From positions 496,001 through 560,000 of the forward strand of contig NZ_CP065373.1 in assembly GCF_015710575.1 (NCBI RefSeq): a stretch of 64,000 bases of DNA, in the 5' to 3' direction. The position numbers and the translations under genes are program-made. This document shows, in pieces, positions 11,035 through 19,306 of this stretch. The notes beneath the pieces were generated by a model. It searched no databases, had not been told where the DNA came from, and saw nothing but the letters and a program-made list of their open reading frames with translations. This DNA is from Mycolicibacterium mengxianglii (GTDB lineage Bacteria; Actinomycetota; Actinomycetes; Mycobacteriales; Mycobacteriaceae). How positions within the stretch are numbered: the stretch's first letter is position 1; every line of letters starts with the position of its first letter.

Positions 11035-11041
11035 TCCGCAG

Positions 11042-11926
11042 TCAGTGCAGACCGAACAACTGCGCGGCGTTGTCGAATAGCACGCCGCGGGCCCATTCGT
11101 CGTCGACCCCGTCCAGTTCGGTGATGGAGCTCAGGGCCTCGCTGTAGCCGTAGGGGATGTTCGGGAAGTCGCTGCCGAACAGGATGCGGTCGCCGGCGTC
11201 GCGCAGCCGGGGAAGAAGGTCCCGGGGAAACGGCATCGTCTCCTCGCAGAACCGGGTGAAGGCCATGGTGGTGTCGAGGCGTAGCTCGTCGTAGCGGTCC
11301 GTCAGCGCCAGGAATTCGCCGTATTCCGGCATGCCCAGGTGGGCGATGATCAGCGGCAGGCGCGGGTACCTGCTCAGCAGCCGCTGCACCGGCGCGATGC
11401 CGGTGTGGGTGCCGGGCACCGGCCCGGAACCGCAGTGGATCACCACCGGGATCCCCGCGTCCTCGATGCTGCCCCACACGTTGTCCAGAAGCGGATCGTT
11501 GGGGTCGTAGCCGCCGACCTGGATGTGCGCTTTGAAGACCCGGGTGCCTGACGCGATGGCCGCGAAGACGTAGTCGGCGGCGTCGGGTTCGGGGAAGAAT
11601 GTGGCCGTTGCCAGGCAGTCCGGCGTCGCGGCCGCGAACTGCGCCGACCATTGGTTCAGCCACGCCGCCATCTCCGGCTTGTGCGGATAGACCAACGAGG
11701 TGAAGGCCGACACGCCGAAGTCCCGCAGTGTCCGAACCCGTTGTGCCTCGTCGGCGCGGTAGGTGATCGGCCATTCCCGGCCGATCAGCGGACCCTGGGC
11801 GTCGAAGTACTGCCACACCTTGTCCATCACCGACTTCGGCATGAAGTGGGTGTGCACGTCGATGATTCCCGGCAGTCCCAGAGACTGCCAGATTCTGCGG
11901 ACTGATTGTGCTTCCTGCATCGCCAT
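11042..11926 (-). CDS. Amidohydrolase family 2 metal-dependent hydrolase
   Basis: This is a 294-residue TIM-barrel amidohydrolase of the Amidohydro_2 type (decarboxylases and hydrolases such as the ACMS decarboxylase group). Metal-binding landmarks are visible in order: [28 protein letters not shown] and FGSDFP. The substrate cannot be told from sequence. The ATG at 11926 is preferred, with another in-frame ATG two codons later; the frame is open further upstream but would overlap the divergent methyltransferase, which begins only 13 bases away. The two genes must share a very compact promoter region. Confidence 0.85.
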   Translation of the reverse strand: MAMQEAQSVRRIWQSLGLPGIIDVHTHFMPKSVMDKVWQYFDAQGPLIGREWPITYRADEAQRVRTLRDFGVSAFTSLVYPHKPEMAAWLNQWSAQFAAATPDCLATATFFPEPDAADYVFAAIASGTRVFKAHIQVGGYDPNDPLLDNVWGSIEDAGIPVVIHCGSGPVPGTHTGIAPVQRLLSRYPRLPLIIAHLGMPEYGEFLALTDRYDELRLDTTMAFTRFCEETMPFPRDLLPRLRDAGDRILFGSDFPNIPYGYSEALSSITELDGVDDEWARGVLFDNAAQLFGLH

Positions 11927-11939
11927 AGATGATGGCACT

Positions 11940-12704
11940 ATGTGGAACCCCGACGTGTACCTGGCCTTCGCCGACCACCGCGGCCGGCCATTCTTCGACC
12001 TGACAACGCGTATCGACTGCAGGCAGCCGCGGCGGGTTGTCGACCTCGGCTGCGGGCCGGGCAACCTGACCCAGACTCTGGCTCAGCGGTGGCCGGACGC
12101 GGCGCTCGAGGCCGTTGACGACTCCCCGGAGATGGTGGCCGCCGCCCGGGAACGCGGGATCGACGCCGTGCTCGGCGACGTGACGACGTGGACACCGGCA
12201 CCGGATACCGATGTGGTGATTTGCAACGCGGTGCTGCACTGGGTGCCCGGGCACACCGAATTGGTGACGCGTTGGGCGCGTGCGCTGGCGCCGGGATCGT
12301 GGCTGGCCTTCCAGGTGCCGGGCAACTTCGACGCGCCGTCGCACCAGTCGATGCTCGCCGTCGCTCGCCGCGAACCCTTCGCCGAAGCCTTGCGGGACAT
12401 GCCGTTTCAAGGGGGAGAGGTGGTGCAGACGGCGAGCCGATATGCCGGCCTGTTGACTGACGCCGGCTGCACCGTCGACGCGTGGGAGACCACCTATGTT
12501 CACGAACTCACCGGTGCGACACCGGTGTTGGACTGGATCACCGGGTCCGCCTTGACCGCGGTCAAGAGCAGGCTCTCAGAGGAAGCGTGGCAGCAGTATC
12601 GACATGCTCTGACGCCCCTGCTGGCCGACGCCTACCCGGCCCGCGCGGACGGCCGCACGTTCTTCCCGTTCCGGCGGATCTTCGTCGTCGCGCGGAAGGA
12701 CTAA
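11940..12704 (+). CDS. tam: Trans-aconitate 2-methyltransferase
   Basis: This is a 254-residue class I SAM-dependent methyltransferase that by similarity methylates trans-aconitate, a by-product that inhibits the citric acid cycle. The SAM-binding motif [12 protein letters not shown] is near residue 35, and the family block [11 protein letters not shown] follows. The sequence starts WNPDVYLAF, as Tam proteins do. The gene has the same place relative to ESX-3 and stf0 as Rv0294 in M. tuberculosis. A possible -10 (GATGAT, 11928-11933) sits 6 bases before the ATG, suggesting a leaderless transcript. Its end overlaps the convergent cysNC gene by 4 bases. Confidence 0.92.
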   Translation: MWNPDVYLAFADHRGRPFFDLTTRIDCRQPRRVVDLGCGPGNLTQTLAQRWPDAALEAVDDSPEMVAAARERGIDAVLGDVTTWTPAPDTDVVICNAVLHWVPGHTELVTRWARALAPGSWLAFQVPGNFDAPSHQSMLAVARREPFAEALRDMPFQGGEVVQTASRYAGLLTDAGCTVDAWETTYVHELTGATPVLDWITGSALTAVKSRLSEEAWQQYRHALTPLLADAYPARADGRTFFPFRRIFVVARKD

Positions 12705-14560
12705 GCGCGCGCTTTTTGCAGTGCCTCGAGAACCCGGGCGACCAGGACATCGATATCGGCTCCGGTGGTGTCGAGTACCAGGTCGGGGTTCTCGGGTGGC
12801 TCGTACGGCGCGTCCACCCCGGTGAGGCCCTGGAGTTCACCGGCCCGCGCCCGCGCGTAAAGACCCTTGGGATCGCGCTTTTCGCATTCGGCCACCGAGG
12901 TGGCGATGTACACCTCGATGAACGGCAGCTTGGCAGCTTCGTTGAGCGTGCGGGCGATCTCCCGGTCCGACTTCAGCGGCGACACCAACGACGCCAACGC
13001 CACGACGCCGGCGTCGGCGAGCAACCTGGTGAGATGGCCGACGCGGCGGATGTTTTCGGCCCGGTCACCGGCGGAGAACCCGAGGTCGTCGGACAGTCCG
13101 TGTCGCAGGTTGTCGCCGTCGAGCAGGTAGGCCACGTCACCGGCTTCCACCAGTGCGCGTTCCACGGCGACCGCGACCGTGGACTTGCCGGAGGCGGGTA
13201 GCCCGGTGAACCAGATGGTGGCGCCGCGCTGGCCCGTCTTCTGCCAGCGGTAGTCGCGGTCCAGACTCGACGGATGCCAGCGAATATCGTTGCGGGTCTG
13301 GGCTCCCGCCTTGATCTCGCGGGCTTCGATGATGGTGCCCGCGCCCACGGTGTCGTTGGTGGCCTCGTCGATCAGGATGAAGGCGCCGCTGTCGCGGTTC
13401 TCGGCGTACGGGTCGGCCACGACGATCGAGCTGGTGCGCAATGTCACCGCCCCGATATCGTTGAGAACCAACTTAACTGGACCGTCGAGATCGTCGAGCG
13501 TCTCCGGATCCAGACGGGTGTGCAGCTCCTGGACCGTGGTCCGCACCGTCCTGGTGCCCTGCTTGAGCGCCAACCGGTCACCCGCGCGCAGCGGGGTGTC
13601 GGTGAACCAGCACACCGTCGCGAACAACTCCCGGGCCAGGACCGGTAACACCACTTCCGTGGCGCCGCTGACAAAGACGTCACCACGGCCGACGTCGATG
13701 TCATCAGCCAGTTCGATCGACACCGACAGCGGGGCCACGGCCGTGGTGCGGTTGTCATCGAGGGTGTCCAGCGCCGTGACAGTGGAGCGGGTACCCGACG
13801 GCAGGGACACCACGGGGTCACCGACGCGCAGCGTGCCCGCCGAGAGCCGCCCGGTGTAGCGGCGGCGCTGGTCGGTGGTCGGCCGGGATACCCACTGCAC
13901 CGGAAGCCGCAGCTTCGAGGGCTCCGGGTGCGGCGCAGCCAGTTCGACGGCTTCCAGATATTCCAGCAGGGTCGGTCCCTGGTACCAGGGCGTGCGCTCG
14001 GAGCGCACCACCACGTTATCGCCGTGTTTGGCCGCGATCGGGATCACGGTCAGCTCGGCAGCGCCCAGGCGGTCCGCCATCTGGCGCAGTTCGGTCTGTA
14101 CCTCGGCGAAACGTCGAGCGTCGAAGTCGACCAGGTCGATCTTGTTCACGGTGGCCACGAAGTGCTTGATGCCCAACAGCTTTGCGATCCTGGCATGTCT
14201 GCGTGTCTGACGCAGTACGCCGGCGCGCGCATCCACCAGCAGGATCGCGACGTGGGCATTGGATGCGCCGGTGAACATGTTGCGGGTGTAGCGCTCGTGC
14301 CCGGGGGTGTCGGCCAGGATGTAGCTGCGCGACGCGGTGGAGAAGAACCGGTAGGCGACATCGATGGTGATGCCCTGTTCGCGTTCGGCACGTAACCCGT
14401 CGGACAGCGCCGCGAGGTCGGCGATACCGTCGGAGTCGGTCACGGCTTCCAGATGATCCAGCGGCAGGCTGTCGGTGTCGTGCATCAGGCGCCCGATCAG
14501 GGTGCTCTTGCCGTCGTCTACCGAACCGGCGGTGGCGATCCGGAGTAGCTGTCGCCCCAT
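12701..14560 (-). CDS. cysNC: Bifunctional sulfate adenylyltransferase subunit 1 / APS kinase CysNC
   Basis: This 619-residue fusion couples the GTPase subunit of ATP sulfurylase (CysN) to adenylylsulfate kinase (CysC), so together with CysD it turns sulfate into PAPS, the universal sulfate donor. The CysN half starts with the GTP-binding P-loop GSVDDGKST (residues 12-20), followed by DTPGHE and NKIDL. The CysC half has its own P-loop GLPASGKST near residue 451 and the block DGDNLRHGL. The ATG at 14560 begins [10 protein letters not shown], the expected N terminus. It lies 28 bases after cysD on the same strand. Its 3' end overlaps tam by 4 bases. Confidence 0.95.
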   Translation of the reverse strand: MGRQLLRIATAGSVDDGKSTLIGRLMHDTDSLPLDHLEAVTDSDGIADLAALSDGLRAEREQGITIDVAYRFFSTASRSYILADTPGHERYTRNMFTGASNAHVAILLVDARAGVLRQTRRHARIAKLLGIKHFVATVNKIDLVDFDARRFAEVQTELRQMADRLGAAELTVIPIAAKHGDNVVVRSERTPWYQGPTLLEYLEAVELAAPHPEPSKLRLPVQWVSRPTTDQRRRYTGRLSAGTLRVGDPVVSLPSGTRSTVTALDTLDDNRTTAVAPLSVSIELADDIDVGRGDVFVSGATEVVLPVLARELFATVCWFTDTPLRAGDRLALKQGTRTVRTTVQELHTRLDPETLDDLDGPVKLVLNDIGAVTLRTSSIVVADPYAENRDSGAFILIDEATNDTVGAGTIIEAREIKAGAQTRNDIRWHPSSLDRDYRWQKTGQRGATIWFTGLPASGKSTVAVAVERALVEAGDVAYLLDGDNLRHGLSDDLGFSAGDRAENIRRVGHLTRLLADAGVVALASLVSPLKSDREIARTLNEAAKLPFIEVYIATSVAECEKRDPKGLYARARAGELQGLTGVDAPYEPPENPDLVLDTTGADIDVLVARVLEALQKARA

Positions 14561-14588
14561 TACATCCCCCGTCGCTTCGCTCGCCCCA

Positions 14589-15502
14589 TCAGAAGTAGCC
14601 CTCCCGCTTGCGGTCTTCCATCGCCGCCACCGAAGTCCGGTCGTCAGCCCGGGTCTCACCACGTTCCGACACTGTGGCAGCGGAGATTTCGCGGATGACA
14701 CCGGTGATGTCGGTGGCGCGGGAGCGGACGGCGCCGGTGATCGTGAGGTCGCCCACGGTCCGGTAGCGCACCCACTCCACGGCGGACTGCTCGTCCTCGC
14801 GCGGCGCGACGTATTCCGAGACGGCGAGCAGGATCCCGTCGCGGGCGACGACCTCGCGCTCATGTGCGAAGTAGATCGACGGCAGTTCGAGGTTCTCCAG
14901 CTCGATGTAGCGCCAGATGTCGAGCTCGGTCCAGTTCGACAGCGGGAACACCCGGACCTGTTCGCCCTTCTTTATCCGGCCGTTGTACAGCGACCACGGT
15001 TCTGGCCGTTGGGATCTCGGGTCCCACTGCCCGAACTCGTCGCGGAAGCTCAGGATGCGTTCCTTGGCGCGGGCACGTTCCTCGTCACGACGGGCTCCGC
15101 CGAATGCTGCGTCGAACCCGCCGGCCTCCAGGGCGTCCAGGAGGGTGCGGGTCTGCTGGCGGTTGCGGGAGGCACCCGGGCCGGGGTCGGGCACCCGGCC
15201 GCTGTCGATGGTCTCCTGGACGGATCCGACGATGAGTTTGTGGCCGTACTCGTTGAGCCGCCGATCGCGGAACTCGATGACCTCTGCGAAATTGTGACCG
15301 GTGTCCACATGCAGCACCGGGAACGGCAGGGAGCCGGCCGGAAAGCCTTCTCCGCCAGGCGGAGAAGCACAATCGAGTCTTTCCCGGCCGAGAACAGCAG
15401 GACCGGACGCTGCAACTCGGCGACCACCTCGCGGATGATGTGAACAGCCTCGGCTTCTAGCAGTCGCAGTTCGTCGACCCGCGTGGTGTCCGTGCCAGTC
15501 AT
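14589..15502 (-). pseudogene. cysD: Sulfate adenylyltransferase subunit 2 CysD, frameshifted
   Basis: CysD is the catalytic ATP-sulfurylase subunit that adenylates sulfate; CysN drives it. The N terminus ([12 protein letters not shown], then [11 protein letters not shown], the PP-loop) is in one frame from the ATG at 15502. The rest ([29 protein letters not shown]-type block, EDRKREGYF at the end) is in another. The two halves join after KAFRP, at about 15332-15338, where one base, probably a G of a GGG run, is missing; restoring it gives the normal uninterrupted CysD of about 304 residues. Either the gene is truly broken or the assembly has an error here. The start overlaps the stf0 stop (ATGA), and cysNC follows. 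Confidence 0.88.
15347..15367. repeat. Perfect inverted repeat inside cysD
   Basis: Two 10-base arms, CTTCTCCGCC and GGCGGAGAAG, are separated by a single A. The repeat lies within the CysD coding sequence, about 10 bases from the point where the reading frame is lost. A hairpin this tight can disturb polymerases or base calling, so it may be connected with the missing base. It also encodes ordinary conserved residues (LRLAEKAF), so it may be accidental. Confidence 0.7.
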
Positions 15503-16302
15503 AGCGGGAGCCCCTCTCGTTCGGCATCGGCGCGGTAGCGCTCCACCCACTCGTCGGAGCGGTGATCGGCTTGTCGCTCCAGGACGGGGGAGGGGGCCAG
15601 TCGCGGATCGAGGCCGAGTGCCTCGAGTACGGTGCCGACCGTCTGGGTCAGGTTGCGCCACAGCACCGGATAAGGCACCTCGATCGGCTCGATGTTCTCC
15701 TCGGCGAACCAGGCGCGCCAACCCGCCCCCTGCTCTTTGAGCATCGACACCACGTGGGCGATGGCACCGGCGTGATACTCGGCGCGGGCGTCGCGGACCG
15801 GGTCCGGACGCCCCCGCCACACCCTGGTCTGGACTGCCCGCCAGAACGAGACTGCTTGCGATACGACGTCGGGCCGGTAGACGTGGATAAGCACCGGGTC
15901 GCTGCCGATGACGTCGCGGATGGCGGCGAGCAGGCCGTCCCCGGAACGGTCGGGCAGGTCTTTGGCTCGTTGCAGCAACAGCGGGGTCTGGTTCCACATC
16001 AATTTTCCGCCCCAGATGCCATTGGGAGTGCGGCCCACGGTGCGGATGTAGTCACGCCAGATCTCGGCGGGTGCGATATCGGGCTTACCCTCGATCAGCG
16101 GGTCCAGCAGGCGCAGGATCGACTCGTCCTCGACACCGGCGAACCATTCCCGCGGCTGCGGCGACATACTCGTCTGCGGCAGGTACTGAAAGAATTCCTG
16201 CGGTTCACCCGCCATTCCTGTCGCGCGCAACGACTCCACCAGCAGTGTGCTACCACTGCGTTGGGACGCGAGTACCAAATACGCGGTGGGGCTCGATGCC
16301 AT
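15499..16302 (-). CDS. stf0: Trehalose 2-sulfotransferase Stf0
   Basis: Stf0 transfers sulfate from PAPS to the 2-position of trehalose, the first step of sulfolipid synthesis in M. tuberculosis; non-pathogens make the product too. The 267-residue protein has the 5'-phosphosulfate-binding loop QRSGSTLL at residues 14-21 and a stretch nearly identical, from memory, to the M. smegmatis enzyme ([42 protein letters not shown]). A -10-like TAGGCT (16310-16315, minus strand) lies 7 bases before the ATG, so the gene probably has its own leaderless promoter. Its stop overlaps the cysD start by 4 bases, physically linking PAPS production and use. Confidence 0.95.
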   Translation of the reverse strand: MASSPTAYLVLASQRSGSTLLVESLRATGMAGEPQEFFQYLPQTSMSPQPREWFAGVEDESILRLLDPLIEGKPDIAPAEIWRDYIRTVGRTPNGIWGGKLMWNQTPLLLQRAKDLPDRSGDGLLAAIRDVIGSDPVLIHVYRPDVVSQAVSFWRAVQTRVWRGRPDPVRDARAEYHAGAIAHVVSMLKEQGAGWRAWFAEENIEPIEVPYPVLWRNLTQTVGTVLEALGLDPRLAPSPVLERQADHRSDEWVERYRADAEREGLPL

Positions 16303-16309
16303 GCGCGAG

Positions 16310-16315
16310 AGCCTA
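16310..16315 (-). promoter_or_regulatory. Putative -10 box of stf0
   Basis: The hexamer TAGGCT on the minus strand fits the mycobacterial TANNNT consensus and ends 7 bases before the stf0 ATG, the spacing expected of a leaderless transcript. No clear Shine-Dalgarno sequence precedes that ATG. Confidence 0.4.
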
Positions 16316-16367
16316 ACTGCAATTCAATTGCGCTGCATATAGCCGGTTTTCATCATCGTGAACAAAA

Positions 16368-17732
16368 CTATTGTCGGTCGCTGACTTCGATGCCGCGTTC
16401 AGCGGCGATAGCCGACCGGCTGGGCAATCTCAGCCCCTTGATGTGGGCGTAGGTCTCGGTATAACGCTCAGCGATTCGGGTGCCGGCGAACTCCGACGGG
16501 ATGACGTCATTGGTCTTCACGCGCCAGTCGTTGAGCAGCAGCGCGAGTTCCCGGGCAATCGCCTCACTCTTTTCGCTGACCTCACCGGTGAGCAGATTGT
16601 GCGTTTCCGTCGGATCGGCAATCAGGTCGTACAGTTCGCGTTCCGGACGGGGCGACGATGCCTGCGGGCCCACAATCTGACCGGGTGCACTTTCTTCGAT
16701 ATCCCACGGTAGATCCAACAATGGGCGCTGCGCGTAATTCTCGATGTAGCTGTATTCCTTTGTTCGAATGGCCCGGATCGGGTCGAAGGAATCGTGATAG
16801 GTCTTGGTGGTGAACACCGCGGTGCGCACCTCTGCGCCGCCGTCGGAGTTCAGTAATTCCGGTGCGTGTGACAGCCCGTCGATATCGTCTGGAATCGGAA
16901 TGCCGAGAAAATCCAACAGCGTTGGCACAACGTCGACCCCACTGAAGAGCTCGTCGTACACCCGGCCAGGGTGCCGACGGCTCCGCGGCGGCCGGATGAT
17001 CATCGCGACGCCCGTGCCAGCTTCGTAGAGTGTCGACTTTGCCCGGGGCAGCGCCGGACCGTGGTCGGTGAGGAACACGACCCAGGTGGACTCTGCCAGC
17101 CCGGTGTCCTCGAGGGTGTCCAGCAGTTGGCCGACGGCGGCGTCTGCGGTGGTGATCGACCCGTAGAAATCGGCGAGGTCCTGCCGGACGGCGGGGGTGT
17201 CCGGCAGGTAGTCAGGTAGTTCGACTGCGCCGGGATCGGCGGGCTGATAGCGCTCGTGGGGGTAGGGCCGGTGGGTTTCGAAGAACCCGGCCGTCAGCAG
17301 GAACTTCTGCCCGGGTGGGTGGCGTAGCCATTCGCCGGCGCGGTCCACCACGTACTCACAGTAGGAATTGGAGACGTCGAACTCGTCGAAACCGAGCCGA
17401 TTCGGAAAGCTCGTCTCGTGCTGCATGCCGAACAGGGCGGTGTGCCAACCGGCCTCGCCGAGGAGTTGCGGCAAGGTGCGCACACCGGTGCGGTATTCCC
17501 AGCCGTGATGTGCCAGGCCGACCAGGCCGTTGGTCTGGGGGTAGCGGCCGGTGAAGATCGAACCGCGCGACGGGGAGCACAGCGGCGCGGTGGCATGGGC
17601 GCGGGTGAACACGATGCTCTCTTCGGCCAGCTGGTCCATCCGCGGGCTCGAGACATCCGGGTGACCGTAGACGCCGAGATGGCGACCGAGGTCGTGCCAG
17701 TGGACGATCAGGACGTTTTCGTCGGTGGTCAC
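16368..17732 (-). CDS. Sulfatase (formylglycine-type)
   Basis: This is a 454-residue type I sulfatase, expected to hydrolyse sulfate esters. The signature CSPSRG, whose cysteine (C52) is converted to formylglycine, is followed by TGRYP; HWHDLG near the start and FLTDHG in the middle supply further metal and active-site residues. No signal peptide is evident, so it is probably cytosolic. The GTG at 17732 (TTDENVLIVHWHD) is chosen because the longer open frame would run into the divergent DUF222 gene. It corresponds in position to M. tuberculosis Rv0296c. It reads toward stf0, 65 bases away, so it may act on sulfated products of the same pathway. Confidence 0.9.
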   Translation of the reverse strand: MTTDENVLIVHWHDLGRHLGVYGHPDVSSPRMDQLAEESIVFTRAHATAPLCSPSRGSIFTGRYPQTNGLVGLAHHGWEYRTGVRTLPQLLGEAGWHTALFGMQHETSFPNRLGFDEFDVSNSYCEYVVDRAGEWLRHPPGQKFLLTAGFFETHRPYPHERYQPADPGAVELPDYLPDTPAVRQDLADFYGSITTADAAVGQLLDTLEDTGLAESTWVVFLTDHGPALPRAKSTLYEAGTGVAMIIRPPRSRRHPGRVYDELFSGVDVVPTLLDFLGIPIPDDIDGLSHAPELLNSDGGAEVRTAVFTTKTYHDSFDPIRAIRTKEYSYIENYAQRPLLDLPWDIEESAPGQIVGPQASSPRPERELYDLIADPTETHNLLTGEVSEKSEAIARELALLLNDWRVKTNDVIPSEFAGTRIAERYTETYAHIKGLRLPSRSAIAAERGIEVSDRQ

Positions 17733-17811
17733 CGTCCCAGCTTGCCTGTCCACAGTCCGACTTTCCTCCACAGGGTGTGCTTGTGGCGCAACCGATATCA
17801 CACCCCGCTGG

Positions 17812-17832
17812 CACAATAGAACACATGTTCGA
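17812..17832 (+). promoter_or_regulatory. LexA (SOS) box overlapping the start of the DUF222/HNH gene
   Basis: TAGAAC-ACAT-GTTCGA at 17817-17832 matches the mycobacterial SOS box TCGAAC-N4-GTTCGA at 11 of 12 arm positions. It covers the ATG at 17825. A weak -10 (CACAAT, 17812-17817) sits 7 bases before that ATG, so the transcript is probably leaderless and a LexA dimer would cover its start point. Confidence 0.65.
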
Positions 17833-19306
17833 GTCCTCCACTCCGTCGCTGCGGTCACATCTGGTGACCCGCATCGTGGATGCTGCTCGGGCCGCGGCAC
17901 AGTGTCAGGCGGAAATGCTGGTGAGCATCGGGGAGCTGTTCAGGGCGCGGCTCGCGGAGTTCGGCGAGTGCGAGGACTACGCCGTGGACACCTACGCCGC
18001 CGTCGCGGCCGAGGTCGCTGCGACGCTGCGGTGCAGTCTCGCGATGGGCTCGTCCCACCTGCGGTACGCATTGGCCATGCAGGAGCGGCTGCCGCAGGTG
18101 GGCAGGGTGTTCGAGGGCGGCGGCATCGATTACGACACGTTCAAACGGATCGTGTTCCGCACCGACCTGATCGTCGACGACGGCCGATTGGCCAGCGCGG
18201 ACGAACATCTGGCGTTGGCCGCACCACGCTGGGGCACCCTTTCACGCGGCAAGCTGGACAAGGCCATTGACAAGGCAGTCGCCAAGGCCGACCCGGATGC
18301 GGTACGCCGTCGCGCCGAAGACTCCGGCGGGGACCGCTATGTCGAAATCTGCGAGACCGACGCCGGGGTGTGCGAGATCCGAGGCCGGGCCTTTGATGTC
18401 GTGGGCCGGGCACTGGACAAGCGGCTGGACGAGTTGGCGGCCACGGTGTGCGACCAGGATCCACGTACGAAAGATCAGCGCCGCACCGACGCCCTACAAC
18501 CGCTGGCGGACAGGGCTGATCGACTGGCCTGCCGGTGCGGCCTGGATGCATGCCCGATGGCGGGAATGAAGCCGCCGAGAACGGGCATCGTGATCCACGT
18601 CGTAGCCGAGCAGGCCACCCTCGAAGGCAGCGGCGATGCCCCCGGTTACACCTTTGATGCCGACAGTCTGATCCCGGCGGAGTTGCTACGAGAGTTGGCG
18701 GCGGTAGCCAAGCAGGTGCCCGTCATTCCGCCGGTCGACGCAGTGCCCGAGTCGTCATACGTTCCGTCCAAGGCGTTGGCTGACTTTGTACGGTGTCGGG
18801 ATCTCACCTGCCGTGCACCGGGCTGCGACAAACCGGCGACATCCTGCGAACTGGATCATACGGTTCCGTACGCCGACGGCGGCGCCACCCATGCTTCGAA
18901 CATCAAGTGTCTCTGCGTAACTCACCATTTGTTGAAGACGTTCTGCGGCTGGCGGGACCTACAGTTGCCGGACGGCACCATCGTGTGGACGTTGCCGGGC
19001 GGGCAGGTGTACGTGACCACCCCGGGCAGCGCACTGCTGTTCCCCGGTCTGTCTGCTCCCACCGGTGTGCTCTCTGCCGCCCAGGGGCGGGGCATCGGGA
19101 AGCCGGGTACCGCGGCGGGGCTGGCGGAGCGGATGGCGAAGATGCCGCGCCGCAGTCGGACCCGACGCCAGAACCGGGACGCCGCCATCGCCGAAGAGCG
19201 CCGACTGAATCAGCAGAGCCGCCAGGCTGCCCGCGAGAAGAACCGCAAGATCATCGGACCCCATGCCGGCGAGGATTGCCCGGATGAAGATCCTCCGCCC
19301 TTCTAG
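17825..19306 (+). CDS. DUF222 / HNH endonuclease protein (REP13E12 family)
   Basis: This 493-residue protein belongs to the DUF222-HNH family, known in M. tuberculosis as REP13E12 repeat proteins. The N-terminal helical DUF222 region covers about the first 230 residues. A C-terminal HNH nuclease motif follows, with CRAPGC, ELDH (H345), a glycine-rich turn, then CLCVTHH, which together would hold a zinc ion and a catalytic metal. The tail is strongly basic (PRRSRTRRQNR). The biological role is not settled, but several M. tuberculosis members are DNA-damage induced, and the SOS box over this start codon suggests the same. Its stop overlaps the convergent permease by 4 bases. Confidence 0.88.
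   Translation: MFESSTPSLRSHLVTRIVDAARAAAQCQAEMLVSIGELFRARLAEFGECEDYAVDTYAAVAAEVAATLRCSLAMGSSHLRYALAMQERLPQVGRVFEGGGIDYDTFKRIVFRTDLIVDDGRLASADEHLALAAPRWGTLSRGKLDKAIDKAVAKADPDAVRRRAEDSGGDRYVEICETDAGVCEIRGRAFDVVGRALDKRLDELAATVCDQDPRTKDQRRTDALQPLADRADRLACRCGLDACPMAGMKPPRTGIVIHVVAEQATLEGSGDAPGYTFDADSLIPAELLRELAAVAKQVPVIPPVDAVPESSYVPSKALADFVRCRDLTCRAPGCDKPATSCELDHTVPYADGGATHASNIKCLCVTHHLLKTFCGWRDLQLPDGTIVWTLPGGQVYVTTPGSALLFPGLSAPTGVLSAAQGRGIGKPGTAAGLAERMAKMPRRSRTRRQNRDAAIAEERRLNQQSRQAAREKNRKIIGPHAGEDCPDEDPPPF

Noticed and set aside
14475..15443. Plus-strand frame antisense to cysD/cysNC
   Set aside because: It runs against conserved CysD motifs and resembles no protein.
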